Of a stretch of 37,939 nt of DNA, positions 31,161 to 37,939 are shown piece by piece; within the stretch, counting starts at the first letter, position 1, and each line of letters starts with the position of its first letter. Below the pieces are notes generated by a model that worked only from the letters and a program-made list of their open reading frames with translations, made no database searches and had not been told where the DNA came from. A program made the position numbers and the translations under genes. Origin of the DNA: Thiosulfatihalobacter marinus (lineage in GTDB: Bacteria; Pseudomonadota; Alphaproteobacteria; Rhodobacterales; Rhodobacteraceae); NCBI RefSeq assembly GCF_016019955.1, contig NZ_JAECRZ010000020.1:1-37939 (forward strand), written 5' to 3'.

Positions 31161-31516
31161 CCACCCATCTGCTGAATGACCGCCTGACCGCCTTTCTGTT
31201 GAACCTCGAATGCCTCGACATGGCAGGCCAGAAAGATGCGTTCATGAATGAAGTCATGGAATGCGGCGGCAGCTATGTGCCGCCCGCTGATGCGGCGCAG
31301 TCCAGTCACCTGTTCGAAATCGCCCTGCATGGCGTGAACGCCTATGGTGGGTCAGAGGAAGAGGCGATCCGCAACTGGACCAAAGCCGCCAAGGCGGTTG
31401 CGCCGCTGGCCGAAGATGACGGTTTCATCACCGTGCATCCGCCTTTCCCGAAACCGCGCAACCACGGCGAAGAAATTGCCAACGCCCGCGCGGCGGCTGG
31501 CCAAGGGGCGCGCTGA
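31157..31516 (+). CDS. Unknown protein
   Basis: 119 residues. Helical N-terminal half with LNDRLTAFLLNLECLDMAG, a Gly-rich turn (AYGGSEEEA) at about 63 and a Pro-rich C-terminus. ATGA overlap upstream and TGATG overlap downstream. Not recognised. Confidence 0.6.
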   Translation: MTTHLLNDRLTAFLLNLECLDMAGQKDAFMNEVMECGGSYVPPADAAQSSHLFEIALHGVNAYGGSEEEAIRNWTKAAKAVAPLAEDDGFITVHPPFPKPRNHGEEIANARAAAGQGAR

Positions 31517-31818
31517 TGGCCGCGCGCCACGACATCACCACAACCGGCAATCGCCTGTTTGCCGGTCACTGGGCCGGGCGCGGTCTGCTCGACGTGCCCG
31601 GCCTTCTTTCCCTGTTCCGTCGCGGGCGTCAGGGGACCGCCTCAGCCGGGGCGCGCGCTGTATCTGCCATCACTCACGATAACCAGCGGCGCGCGCCCAA
31701 ATTGGTGGTGGACAACACCCCGACATTTCACTGCCCCCTGTGGCCGCAATGCGGATGCCCCGGCGGCACCATGCGCCCGGAATGCCCCGGCCTGAAAGCC
31801 CGGATAGGTGCAAAATGA
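31516..31818 (+). CDS. Unknown protein with Cys-rich tail
   Basis: 100 residues. The tail CPLWPQCGCPGGTMRPECPGL has four Cys, a possible metal site, preceded by a basic middle. Coupled to both neighbours by overlap. Function unknown. Confidence 0.55.
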   Translation: MAARHDITTTGNRLFAGHWAGRGLLDVPGLLSLFRRGRQGTASAGARAVSAITHDNQRRAPKLVVDNTPTFHCPLWPQCGCPGGTMRPECPGLKARIGAK

Positions 31819-32090
31819 ACGCGCCCGTTCGACAACGCTTTGACGACATGGACCCAGCCCAACAGGCAGGCATCCTGTGCAATGACCCGCGCTTCCAGCG
31901 GTTCGCCGCCAGCCGCTGCGGCATGCAAGGCGAACAGTTCAGCGCAAGCGCCGCCGCGCAATACCTGCGCGACTGCTGCCAGATCGACAGCCGCAAGCAA
32001 CTGACCACCAGCGAAGCGGCCCAACAGAAGTTCCAGATCCTGCGCACCGAATTCGACGCATGGACCGGCAAAATCGCAACCCCACGATAG
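31815..32090 (+). CDS. Small unknown protein
   Basis: 91 residues from ATG 31815 (ATGA overlap). FDDMDPAQQAGILCNDPRFQRFAA is a helical segment; the protein is otherwise helical and Gln-rich. It lies before a gene pair with clearer family links. Not recognised. Confidence 0.6.
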   Translation: MNAPVRQRFDDMDPAQQAGILCNDPRFQRFAASRCGMQGEQFSASAAAQYLRDCCQIDSRKQLTTSEAAQQKFQILRTEFDAWTGKIATPR

Positions 32091-32104
32091 AAAGGACCAG
32101 CCCA

Positions 32105-32527
32105 GTGATGGCCAAGAAAAAGCAACCCGCAGAAGAAACCCAGATCGAAGAACACGATCCGTTCGCCATTCGTGGCGTCGAACAGCTGCTGACCCTCTTT
32201 GATGGCGGCGAATTCCTCGCCCAGTTCATCGCGGACCACCGCGACCTGCTGCAGCAGATGCAGGACCACAATGAAGAGTATGGGCACAAAGGCGCGAAAG
32301 GCTCTTTCACCCTGAATGTGTCCTATGAACTGGGCGGCGCAGGTGATCTGGGCATGCGCGCGCAGGCCGATTTCAAAGGGCCGAAGAAACCCGCCAGCCA
32401 AGCCGCCGCCTATGTCGACGGTCAGGGGCAAATGACCCTCTACAGCCCGATGATGAAGCGCATGCACAGCGGTGTGCGCGATGTCACCCCGCATGACCCG
32501 GAAACCGGCGAAGTGCGCGACGTTTAA
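32105..32527 (+). CDS. Unknown protein upstream of DUF2303 gene
   Basis: 140 residues from GTG 32105, eight bases after AAAGGA; ATG 32108 is next. Basic N-terminus (AKKKQP), a helical middle (FLAQFIADHRDLLQQMQDHNEEYG), then a beta-rich part with FTLNVSYEL and a terminal TPHDPETGEV. Paired with the YfdQ gene. In phages this position sometimes holds a small partner; the role is unknown. Confidence 0.6.
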   Translation: MMAKKKQPAEETQIEEHDPFAIRGVEQLLTLFDGGEFLAQFIADHRDLLQQMQDHNEEYGHKGAKGSFTLNVSYELGGAGDLGMRAQADFKGPKKPASQAAAYVDGQGQMTLYSPMMKRMHSGVRDVTPHDPETGEVRDV

Positions 32528-32565
32528 CCCCGAAAAGCCAACCATAAACCCAAAAGGAACTGACC

Positions 32566-33564
32566 ATGTCATACAAGACAGACACCGCCGCCCTGCGGCA
32601 CAAAAACCCGGCAGAAACCATGCGCGATGTGATGGCGGACCTGATGCATCACACCATTGTGGATGCCGACCCCGAATGGAACCCAAGCGCCGCCGACCTG
32701 ATCACAGTGCCCGAAAAACGCAAGGTGGTCGATGTCTCGACATACCGCCGCGATGCGCTGGAATTCATGAAGCCCGCCCGGCGCAAAGGCACCGCCCGCT
32801 TTGCCGATCTGCAAAGCATCATCGCATGGGCCAATCGCTTCAAAGGCGAAACATCAGCCCTGTTCGCCAATCCCGACATGGAAGCGCCGACGCTGACCTG
32901 CATTGCGGACTATCACGCCGCTGGCGCGGTCGACGTGACCACCGCCAAAGGCGATGCCAGCGCGCGCCATTGCCACCACCGGGCCATCTATGACTTCCCG
33001 CTGTCGGAAGAGTGGAAAGCATGGATGGGCGTGTCCGGCGAACCGCTCAAGAAAGACAATCTGGGCGAATTCATCGAAGCGCAGGCCAAAGACATCATGG
33101 ACCCGTCGCCCGCCATCCTGAAGGGTGGTGTCAGCGACAAGAACCAGCCATGGGAAAACCGCCTGATCGAAACCGCCCAGAAGATCGAAGGGCGCTATGG
33201 CCAACTGACCCAGCTGCTGGCGATGTCCAAACAGTTTCAGGTGCATGAAACCAGCAACCTAACCGTGAAGACCAACCGGGACAGCGGCGAACAGGAAATC
33301 CAGTTTGTCAATGAACACAAAGCCCCGGACGGCAAGCCGCTGCAGATCCCGAACCTGATTATCATCGCCATCCCCGTCTTCATGGGCGGCGCGCCTTACC
33401 GGATGCCCGTGCGCTTCCGCTATCGCAAACTGGGCGGCGAAGTGCGGTTCATCCTGTCGATCTACAATCCAGAAAAGGCGTTCGAAGCCGCCTTTAAGGA
33501 AGCGGTCGAAGCGGCAACCACCGAAACCGACCTGCCTACATTCATGGGCACCCCCGAAGCCTAA
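32566..33564 (+). CDS. DUF2303/YfdQ-family protein
   Basis: 332 residues. Begins with a helical domain (TAALRHKNPAETMRDVMADLM), followed by FADLQSIIAWANRFK and FANPDMEAPTLTCIADYH, and ends in IPVFMGGAPYRMPVRFRYR, matching DUF2303 proteins such as E. coli YfdQ and phage relatives. These lie in recombination or replication regions; no activity has been shown for the family to my knowledge. ATG follows AAAAGGA. Confidence 0.82.
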   Translation: MSYKTDTAALRHKNPAETMRDVMADLMHHTIVDADPEWNPSAADLITVPEKRKVVDVSTYRRDALEFMKPARRKGTARFADLQSIIAWANRFKGETSALFANPDMEAPTLTCIADYHAAGAVDVTTAKGDASARHCHHRAIYDFPLSEEWKAWMGVSGEPLKKDNLGEFIEAQAKDIMDPSPAILKGGVSDKNQPWENRLIETAQKIEGRYGQLTQLLAMSKQFQVHETSNLTVKTNRDSGEQEIQFVNEHKAPDGKPLQIPNLIIIAIPVFMGGAPYRMPVRFRYRKLGGEVRFILSIYNPEKAFEAAFKEAVEAATTETDLPTFMGTPEA

Positions 33565-33571
33565 GAAGTGC

Positions 33572-33588
33572 GCCCCGCACTGCGGGGC
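33572..33588 (+). other. Strong hairpin after the DUF2303 gene
   Basis: GCCCCGC-act-GCGGGGC, seven perfect pairs with a three-base loop, eight bases past the stop. No T run, so not a standard terminator. It may stabilise or pause the transcript. Confidence 0.5.
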
Positions 33589-33620
33589 CATCACCTTCAC
33601 CGAAAACCTGAAAGCAGATC

Positions 33621-33893
33621 ATGACAAACACTGACCAAATCGAACTGGGCGACGAAGTAAAAGACATCGTGTCTGGCTTCACCGGAATCGCCACCGCCCG
33701 CACTGAATTTTTGAATGGATGTTTGAGAATTTCCATCGCCCCACCCGTCGACAAGGAAGGCAAGCCCGTCGAGGACAGGTGGTTTGACCAGGAACAGATC
33801 GAAGTCATCCAGCGCGGCAAGGTGAGGCCCAAACCCGCTTTGCCCAAGGCCCGCACGACAGGCGGCGAACGCCCCGATCACCCGCCACGCTGA
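33621..33893 (+). CDS. Small KOW-like phage protein
   Basis: 90 residues. LGDEVKDIVSGFTGIATARTEFLNGCLR is typical of small phage proteins with a KOW-like barrel. The second half, EDRWFDQEQIEVI, precedes a basic tail. It may bind nucleic acid or act as an adaptor. Confidence 0.65.
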   Translation: MTNTDQIELGDEVKDIVSGFTGIATARTEFLNGCLRISIAPPVDKEGKPVEDRWFDQEQIEVIQRGKVRPKPALPKARTTGGERPDHPPR

Positions 33894-33947
33894 TTTCTCT
33901 TTCTGGCCCTTGGCAACAGGGGCCAGCGACGGAAACCAGGAGATGCA

Positions 33948-34202
33948 ATGCCGATCTACCCTGACAAATCTGAACCGTTCAACTGCGCCATTTGCCATCG
34001 CGCACAACCCCCACGCTGGGAAAGCCCGCAGCTTACGGCTCGCGCGCCGCTGTGCTGGCACTGCGAACAGGACTTCGGAACTGGGCCCTATGGCGATGCC
34101 AACCCAGACCGGCGCGTCATCAAGCAAATGAGCGCGCTGATTTCCGCAATCGAAATAGATGCTTACCGCATCAAAATCGGGGAAGGACCGCTCTATGGCT
34201 GA
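33948..34202 (+). CDS. Zinc-finger-like small protein
   Basis: 84 residues. FNCAICHRAQPP with LCWHCEQDFG gives a four-Cys zinc site at about 12, 15, 36 and 39. ATG follows AGGAGA. The stop lies eight bases inside the next gene. Function unknown. Confidence 0.65.
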   Translation: MPIYPDKSEPFNCAICHRAQPPRWESPQLTARAPLCWHCEQDFGTGPYGDANPDRRVIKQMSALISAIEIDAYRIKIGEGPLYG

Positions 34203-34437
34203 ACGCGACTATGTTTCAACGCCTGTGTCTGATGAGCTCAGCCTGAAGGACACCATTGCCGGTCTCTCTCAGGACTTGAAGGATCTGCGCGCGGGTAAAA
34301 TCAGCCCCGCCGAAGCCCACGCGCGCGCGGCACTTGCCAAACAAATCTGGAACGGCGCGCGCATTTATTTGCAGGCCATCAAAACAATTCAGCAGGACGC
34401 AAAACCTGTCAACGGCATCGAGAAGGAAAAGAAATGA
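34195..34437 (+). CDS. Small helical protein
   Basis: 80 residues from ATG 34195, preceded by GGAAGG. LSQDLKDLRAGKISPAEAHARAALAKQI forms a continuous helix. It overlaps the upstream stop and ends four bases after the start of the next gene. Not recognised. Confidence 0.6.
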   Translation: MAERDYVSTPVSDELSLKDTIAGLSQDLKDLRAGKISPAEAHARAALAKQIWNGARIYLQAIKTIQQDAKPVNGIEKEKK

Positions 34438-34916
34438 CCAAACGACTGATTACCGCAGCCCGTCAGGTGCCTTATTCGTCCATCGTGGGTGGGAGTATCA
34501 TGCTGATAGGGGGAACCGGAGCCTGCATCGCGCAGCTTTCCATCATGGGTGTCGACAAGGACCGCTCCGATGCCATTTCGGACGAGCTGATGACGCGTCT
34601 TCTGGCCACAAGCGACAGCCCGGCGGCGAAAGATGTTCTGGAAGAGCGGGCGCGGCAGCAAACGGTGGAAGGCTGGACCGAAGAACACGACGATGAGCAT
34701 GACGATGGGGAAATGGCCAAAGCAGCTGCGTGCTACGCTTGGATCGCTGCGCAAAGCCCGTCCCTGCGCAGGATTTTCAGCAGTCCTCCGCCCACATGGC
34801 CCTCTGAATGGGACGTGAATTGGTGGAAGCCCACCACGCCGCGCCGCGACTTAGTCAAAGCCGCCGCGCTGATCCTAGCAGAGATTGAGCGGATCGACCG
34901 GGCGGAGGATCGCTAA
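34434..34916 (+). CDS. Phage protein with EGWT-EHDD motif
   Basis: 160 residues. C-terminal 90 residues match a widespread phage family (EERARQQTVEGWTEEHDD, then GEMAKAAACYAW, then WWKPTTPRRDLVKAAALILAEIERIDR). Acidic and His residues in the EHDDEHD stretch suggest metal binding. The first 45 residues include a hydrophobic stretch (SIVGGSIMLIGGTGACIAQL) that may be membrane-interacting. Function unknown. Confidence 0.7.
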   Translation: MTKRLITAARQVPYSSIVGGSIMLIGGTGACIAQLSIMGVDKDRSDAISDELMTRLLATSDSPAAKDVLEERARQQTVEGWTEEHDDEHDDGEMAKAAACYAWIAAQSPSLRRIFSSPPPTWPSEWDVNWWKPTTPRRDLVKAAALILAEIERIDRAEDR

Positions 34917-35821
34917 TGGCCAAAACCACGAAAATCGAATGGACGGACTTCACGGTCAATTTCTGGGAAGGGTGCCAGAAGGTCGGGCCGGGATGCGACC
35001 ACTGCTATGCAGAGGCGCGAGACATCCGGTTCACTGGCGGGTCGCATTGGGGGCCGGGTGCGCCGCGCCGCAAGGTGAAGGGCGGCGTGGCTAAGCTGCG
35101 CAAGATCAACCGCGATGCGGAAAAGTTTCGCGCCGAAAACGGCCATTGGCCGCGCGTGTTCTGTTCCAGCCTTTCGGACGTGTTCGACAACGCCGTTGAC
35201 CCTACTTGGCGGCGGGAAGCTTTTGCCGAAATTGATAACGCGCCGAATACGCGCGTCCAGATGTTGACCAAGCGCGTCGGCAATGTGTTCCAGATGGTCC
35301 CGCCGCGATGGATCGAAAAGGGCTGGCCCCAGCACGTTGGCCTCATGATCACGGTCGTCAATCAGGAGGAAGCCGACCGTGACGTTCCCAAGCTTCTGGA
35401 CCTCAAGGGCAAACTTGGCATTCCGTGGCTCGGGCTGAGCATCGAGCCTTTGCTGGGACCGGTGAAGATTTCACCCTATATGGCGACGGGATGGGATGGC
35501 GATATTCGAAACGCCAAGCCAGCACCTCGCCTCGACTGGATTATCGTCGGCGGCGAGAGCGGGCCGAACGCCCGCCCGATGCACCCTGACTGGGCGCGCA
35601 GCCTGCGGGATCAGTGTGTCGCCGCCGGGGTGGCGTATTTCATGAAGCAATGGGGGGAGTGGACGCCGGGATACGCTGATCACGGGAATGACCTTGAATA
35701 TGGTCTTATTTGCGACGCCCAGCAGTACGAATGGCCCGAAGGGTATGCCAGTTTCCGCGTTGGCAAGAAAGCTGCCGGTCGCCTTTTGGATGGCCGAGAA
35801 TGGAACGAGGTGCCGGAATGA
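34916..35821 (+). CDS. DUF5131 protein (phage Gp37/Gp68 family)
   Basis: 301 residues from ATG 34916 (TAATG overlap). Opens with KIEWTDFTVNFWEGCQKVGPGCDHCYAE; the Cys set C20, C27, C30 (GC-x6-C-x2-CYA) is the family signature and could hold an iron-sulfur cluster, as in related radical-SAM-like proteins. PHxx motifs and WIIVGGESGPNARPMHP (about 205-221) match the rest of the family. Widespread in phages but no function known to me. It lies directly before a DUF4326 gene, a pairing I have seen repeatedly. Confidence 0.85.
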   Translation: MAKTTKIEWTDFTVNFWEGCQKVGPGCDHCYAEARDIRFTGGSHWGPGAPRRKVKGGVAKLRKINRDAEKFRAENGHWPRVFCSSLSDVFDNAVDPTWRREAFAEIDNAPNTRVQMLTKRVGNVFQMVPPRWIEKGWPQHVGLMITVVNQEEADRDVPKLLDLKGKLGIPWLGLSIEPLLGPVKISPYMATGWDGDIRNAKPAPRLDWIIVGGESGPNARPMHPDWARSLRDQCVAAGVAYFMKQWGEWTPGYADHGNDLEYGLICDAQQYEWPEGYASFRVGKKAAGRLLDGREWNEVPE

Positions 35822-36165
35822 CCCGCCCCAAACGCATCCAGCGCCGCCGCACCAAGGGCTGGATGATGCCCGAAAACACGGTGTCCGTGTGCAGACCGGG
35901 CGTTTTCGGCAACCCCTTCACCGTCGCGTCCGCCAGAGGCGCTGGCTACAAAAACCCGGAAGAAGTGGCCGTGCGCGCATTCCGCGACTGGCTCAACGGC
36001 ATCCCCTGGGCGTGCGGTTGCTTGGACACGATGGAAACCCAGCGCGCCCGGATCCTCGCCCGCCTCCCAGAGCTGCGCGGCAAAGACCTCGCCTGCTGGT
36101 GCTCACCAGATCAACCCTGCCACGCGGACGTTCTGCTCGAAATGGCCAACAGGGAGGACGGGTAA
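35818..36165 (+). CDS. DUF4326 protein
   Basis: 115 residues from ATG 35818 (ATGA overlap with DUF5131 stop). Motifs VCRPGVFGNPF (24-34) and GKDLACWCSPDQPCHADVLLE (88-108) define DUF4326; the Cys and His residues look like a metal site. Short basic N-terminus. Function unknown. Coupled translationally to its DUF5131 neighbour. Confidence 0.85.
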   Translation: MTRPKRIQRRRTKGWMMPENTVSVCRPGVFGNPFTVASARGAGYKNPEEVAVRAFRDWLNGIPWACGCLDTMETQRARILARLPELRGKDLACWCSPDQPCHADVLLEMANREDG

Positions 36166-36578
36166 TGGACTTCAAGATACCTGCCGAAACTTCCGCAGAA
36201 ATTCATATCCAAGATATGCTGGTGGAATTCTTGCGCGCAATATCAGCGCAGGACATGCAAGGCCGGGCCGGAAAAATCGCCTACCATTACTGGAAGGCGA
36301 TACACAGCCTTGTTGAGATGGAGCATGATCAAAGAGACTCTCTCGTGTGCAGAGTCTTTGAGCGCACGCTCGACGCCGCAAGAGGCGACAGGACTGGCGC
36401 GGGGTATGGGTTCGATCAAAAAAAAGAGCTCCTCATTCTCTCTGCCGCCAAGATCTATGCAGAACGGATTTCCGAAGTGGCTGTACAGGAAACCCGCGCC
36501 AATTCTCAATTCTCAGAGAGGTTCCACGCATGTAAGCGCGCGCTCTATGACGAGCGGAAGAAACATAGGGGCTTCTGA
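36165..36578 (+). CDS. Unknown protein before excisionase
   Basis: 137 residues from ATG 36165 (TAATG overlap). Helical and charged (IQDMLVEFLRAIS, CRVFERTLDAARG, AAKIYAERISEVA). Codon use is less GC-rich than neighbours, so it may have been acquired separately. Not recognised. Confidence 0.6.
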   Translation: MDFKIPAETSAEIHIQDMLVEFLRAISAQDMQGRAGKIAYHYWKAIHSLVEMEHDQRDSLVCRVFERTLDAARGDRTGAGYGFDQKKELLILSAAKIYAERISEVAVQETRANSQFSERFHACKRALYDERKKHRGF

Positions 36579-36580
36579 AA

Positions 36581-36979
36581 ATGACCATTGTCCCGACAGG
36601 ATCTGCGTTTCTGGACCAGGGCCGCACCCCGAAAGAGTGGTGCGCCCTCATGGCCGAGCGCGGGATAAATGTCGGGGAAAGAAACCTGCGCGAAAAAGCC
36701 CGCGCGCTTGGCGCTTGCCAGATCATCGGAAACGCCATGATAATCACCCCGGCCCAAATGGACCGAATCTGGGAGGAAAGCCTATGCCCCTCGAACCGTA
36801 CCTGCGCGGGCGCAAATGGTGGGTCAGAGGCACCGTCGACTACAACGGCAGCCCGATTACAGCCTACTACCGGCGCAGCACTGGAACACTTACAGAAGAG
36901 GCTGCGCGGGAATGGGTCGCGGCGGAAACGGACCGGCAAAGGCGTCGTTACCTCATTGGAGAAGAAACGAGCGAACTGA
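36581..36979 (+). CDS. Excisionase-like protein, overlapping integrase
   Basis: 132 residues by the open frame. Residues 18-66 (PKEWCALMAERGINVGERNLREKAR, then IIGNAMIITPAQMDRI) fit the winged-helix excisionase/Xis pattern. The real gene may be shorter: the frame runs 196 bp into the integrase gene (36784) with a basic, low-complexity C-terminus. It has a weak AGGGG upstream. It should bend DNA for prophage excision with the integrase. Confidence 0.6.
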   Translation: MTIVPTGSAFLDQGRTPKEWCALMAERGINVGERNLREKARALGACQIIGNAMIITPAQMDRIWEESLCPSNRTCAGANGGSEAPSTTTAARLQPTTGAALEHLQKRLRGNGSRRKRTGKGVVTSLEKKRAN

Positions 36980-37866
36980 CATTTGCCGAGGCCGTGACGC
37001 TCTACCCGGCCAAGCCGAAGGATGCCGGATATCTCATTCCTCTGGTCAAAGAGATCGGCGAGAGAACCGTCTCCAGCCTCACCCCGAAAGAGATCCGCGC
37101 CCTTGGGCCAAAGCTCTACCCGAAACTCTCGACAGACACATGGCAGCGATACGTGGTCACGCCGGTCAAGGCCGTGATCCTGAACGCGCATGAAGAAGGA
37201 CTGTGCCCGCCGATCCGGATCAAATCCTATTCCAAGAAGGAGCGGATTGAGCAGGACGAGCGGCGAGGCAAACAGAGCCGCGCAGTCAAATCGCCATTTA
37301 CGAGGAAATGGGTCGATGCCTTTGCAGCCGAGGCAGACATATATAATGCCGCCATGGTCCGGTTCATTTTCGAGACCGCAGCCCGGATCGATCAGGTCGT
37401 GTCCCTCGAACCCAACCACCTGGACCTTATGAACCACCGGGTTCTGTTAAAGGCCCAGAAGGGCCACCCCGAGCAATGGGTGAAGATCTCCACCGCGATG
37501 GTGGTGACGCTGGCCAATCTGCCACCACGTCAGCCCAAAAACCGCCGTACTGGCGTCAGAGGCAAGCCGAGGGTCTTTGGCTATGCCGGCCGCAGCGGGA
37601 TGCTCAAAGCCTGGAAAACGATCTGCAAGAACGCCGGGATCGAGTACCTGTCACCCCATTCCGGGCGCCACGGGTTTTACACCGAGCTGCGCGTCAATCA
37701 GGGCGTCGATCCGGTCACGGCCGCCAAAATGGGGAGGTGGTCAAACCATGCCCTGCCCGACAAAACCTATGCCCACACAGACGCGGAAGAGGCCGAGATC
37801 CGGGAACGGTTTCGTACAATCCCCGTACAACCGGAAACACCGAAAAAGGCCAAGGGACGGAAATAA
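36784..37866 (+). CDS. int: Tyrosine integrase
   Basis: 360 residues from ATG 36784, seven bases after GGAGG. The N-terminal arm-binding part (1-65) includes the KWWVRGTVDY segment. The catalytic domain has Arg201 (AARIDQ), Lys226 (AQKGHPE), His292-x2-Arg295 (PHSGRHG), Trp319 (GRWSN) and nucleophile Tyr329 (DKTYAHT). It is 20 bp from attR and should recombine attP with the tRNA-Thr gene. Its last codons contain the right arm-site pair. It is the last gene of the rightward operon. Confidence 0.96.
   Translation: MPLEPYLRGRKWWVRGTVDYNGSPITAYYRRSTGTLTEEAAREWVAAETDRQRRRYLIGEETSELTFAEAVTLYPAKPKDAGYLIPLVKEIGERTVSSLTPKEIRALGPKLYPKLSTDTWQRYVVTPVKAVILNAHEEGLCPPIRIKSYSKKERIEQDERRGKQSRAVKSPFTRKWVDAFAAEADIYNAAMVRFIFETAARIDQVVSLEPNHLDLMNHRVLLKAQKGHPEQWVKISTAMVVTLANLPPRQPKNRRTGVRGKPRVFGYAGRSGMLKAWKTICKNAGIEYLSPHSGRHGFYTELRVNQGVDPVTAAKMGRWSNHALPDKTYAHTDAEEAEIRERFRTIPVQPETPKKAKGRK
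37813..37830 (+). promoter_or_regulatory. Putative integrase arm-type sites, right pair
   Basis: CGTACAA at 37813-37819 and 37824-37830, an 11-bp step, inside the last codons of int. Same orientation and step as the left pair (146-163). Likely integrase arm sites on the other side of the att core. Confidence 0.65.
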
Positions 37867-37886
37867 CAGCGAGATATGGAATATGT

Positions 37887-37939
37887 GCGCACCCTTGGTA
37901 AGGGTGAGGTCGGGAGTTCAATCCTCCCCAGCAGCACCA
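37887..37939 (+). repeat. attR core: 53-bp direct repeat, 3' tRNA-Thr end
   Basis: Exact copy of positions 1-53, ending in the encoded CCA. The five bases before it (ATATGT) do not continue a tRNA, so this copy is the displaced 3' fragment left by integration. It marks the end of the prophage. Confidence 0.97.

Noticed and set aside
36310..36784. Integrase frame open far upstream of its start
   Set aside because: It overlaps the Xis-like gene and the 36165 gene, and ATG 36784 has a strong ribosome site; the extension has no integrase features.

Overview
The window is one complete integrated temperate phage, cut exactly at its attachment sites. The first and last 53 bases are identical and are the 3' end of a tRNA-Thr(GGT) gene (anticodon arm, variable loop, T arm, acceptor strand and CCA). 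High GC, the protein families, and similar genes I associate with Rhodobacterales prophages (HK97-type head, GH24 lysozyme, Rz/Rz1 with a typical roseobacter tail sequence, DUF1376-like and DUF6456-like replication or regulatory proteins) point to an alphaproteobacterial host, probably Rhodobacterales. The virion should be a long-tailed siphovirus: HK97-type terminase, portal, ClpP-like protease and capsid, a tube protein and a 2032-residue tape measure, with no sheath gene.

Layout. Positions 1-524 hold attL, a pair of putative integrase arm sites, a terminator and a gene remnant. From 22229 back to 525 (minus strand) runs the late operon: HNH, TerS, TerL, portal, protease, capsid, head-tail connectors, tail completion, tube, G/GT chaperones made by a -1 frameshift, tape measure, two tail-tip or fibre proteins, then lysis (holin, membrane protein, membrane-anchored lysozyme, Rz/Rz1, membrane protein). 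A lone plus-strand gene at 22379-23020, with a HEPN-like Rx4H motif, sits between the late and early minus operons and looks like cargo. From 29275 back to 23046 (minus strand) runs a tightly overlapping early operon: Cro-like protein, HTH regulator, HD phosphohydrolase, NUMOD-like array, DNA methyltransferase, zinc-binding proteins, a replication-type protein next to a candidate origin with a perfect DnaA box, and a DUF6456-like protein.

The genetic switch lies at 29276-29362, between the minus-strand cro-like gene and the plus-strand repressor gene. The repressor is followed by a YbjQ-family gene, possibly lysogenic conversion. A second repressor-controlled promoter at about 30400 drives a rightward operon (30453-37866) of small phage proteins, a DUF2303/YfdQ protein, a KOW-like protein, DUF5131 and DUF4326 proteins, an excisionase-like protein and the tyrosine integrase, which ends 20 bp before attR.

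The most informative non-coding signals are: (i) a 16-bp operator present exactly three times and once in degenerate form, placed between the -35 and -10 of three promoters; (ii) both switch genes predicted to be leaderless with identical -10-to-ATG spacing; (iii) two CGTACAA pairs, each with an 11-bp step, one inside each end; (iv) a GGGAAAC slippery heptamer in the tail-chaperone gene; (v) intrinsic terminators on both sides of the capsid gene; (vi) 17 tandem units in two arrays in the tape measure. Families were assigned by reading motifs; no database search was run.
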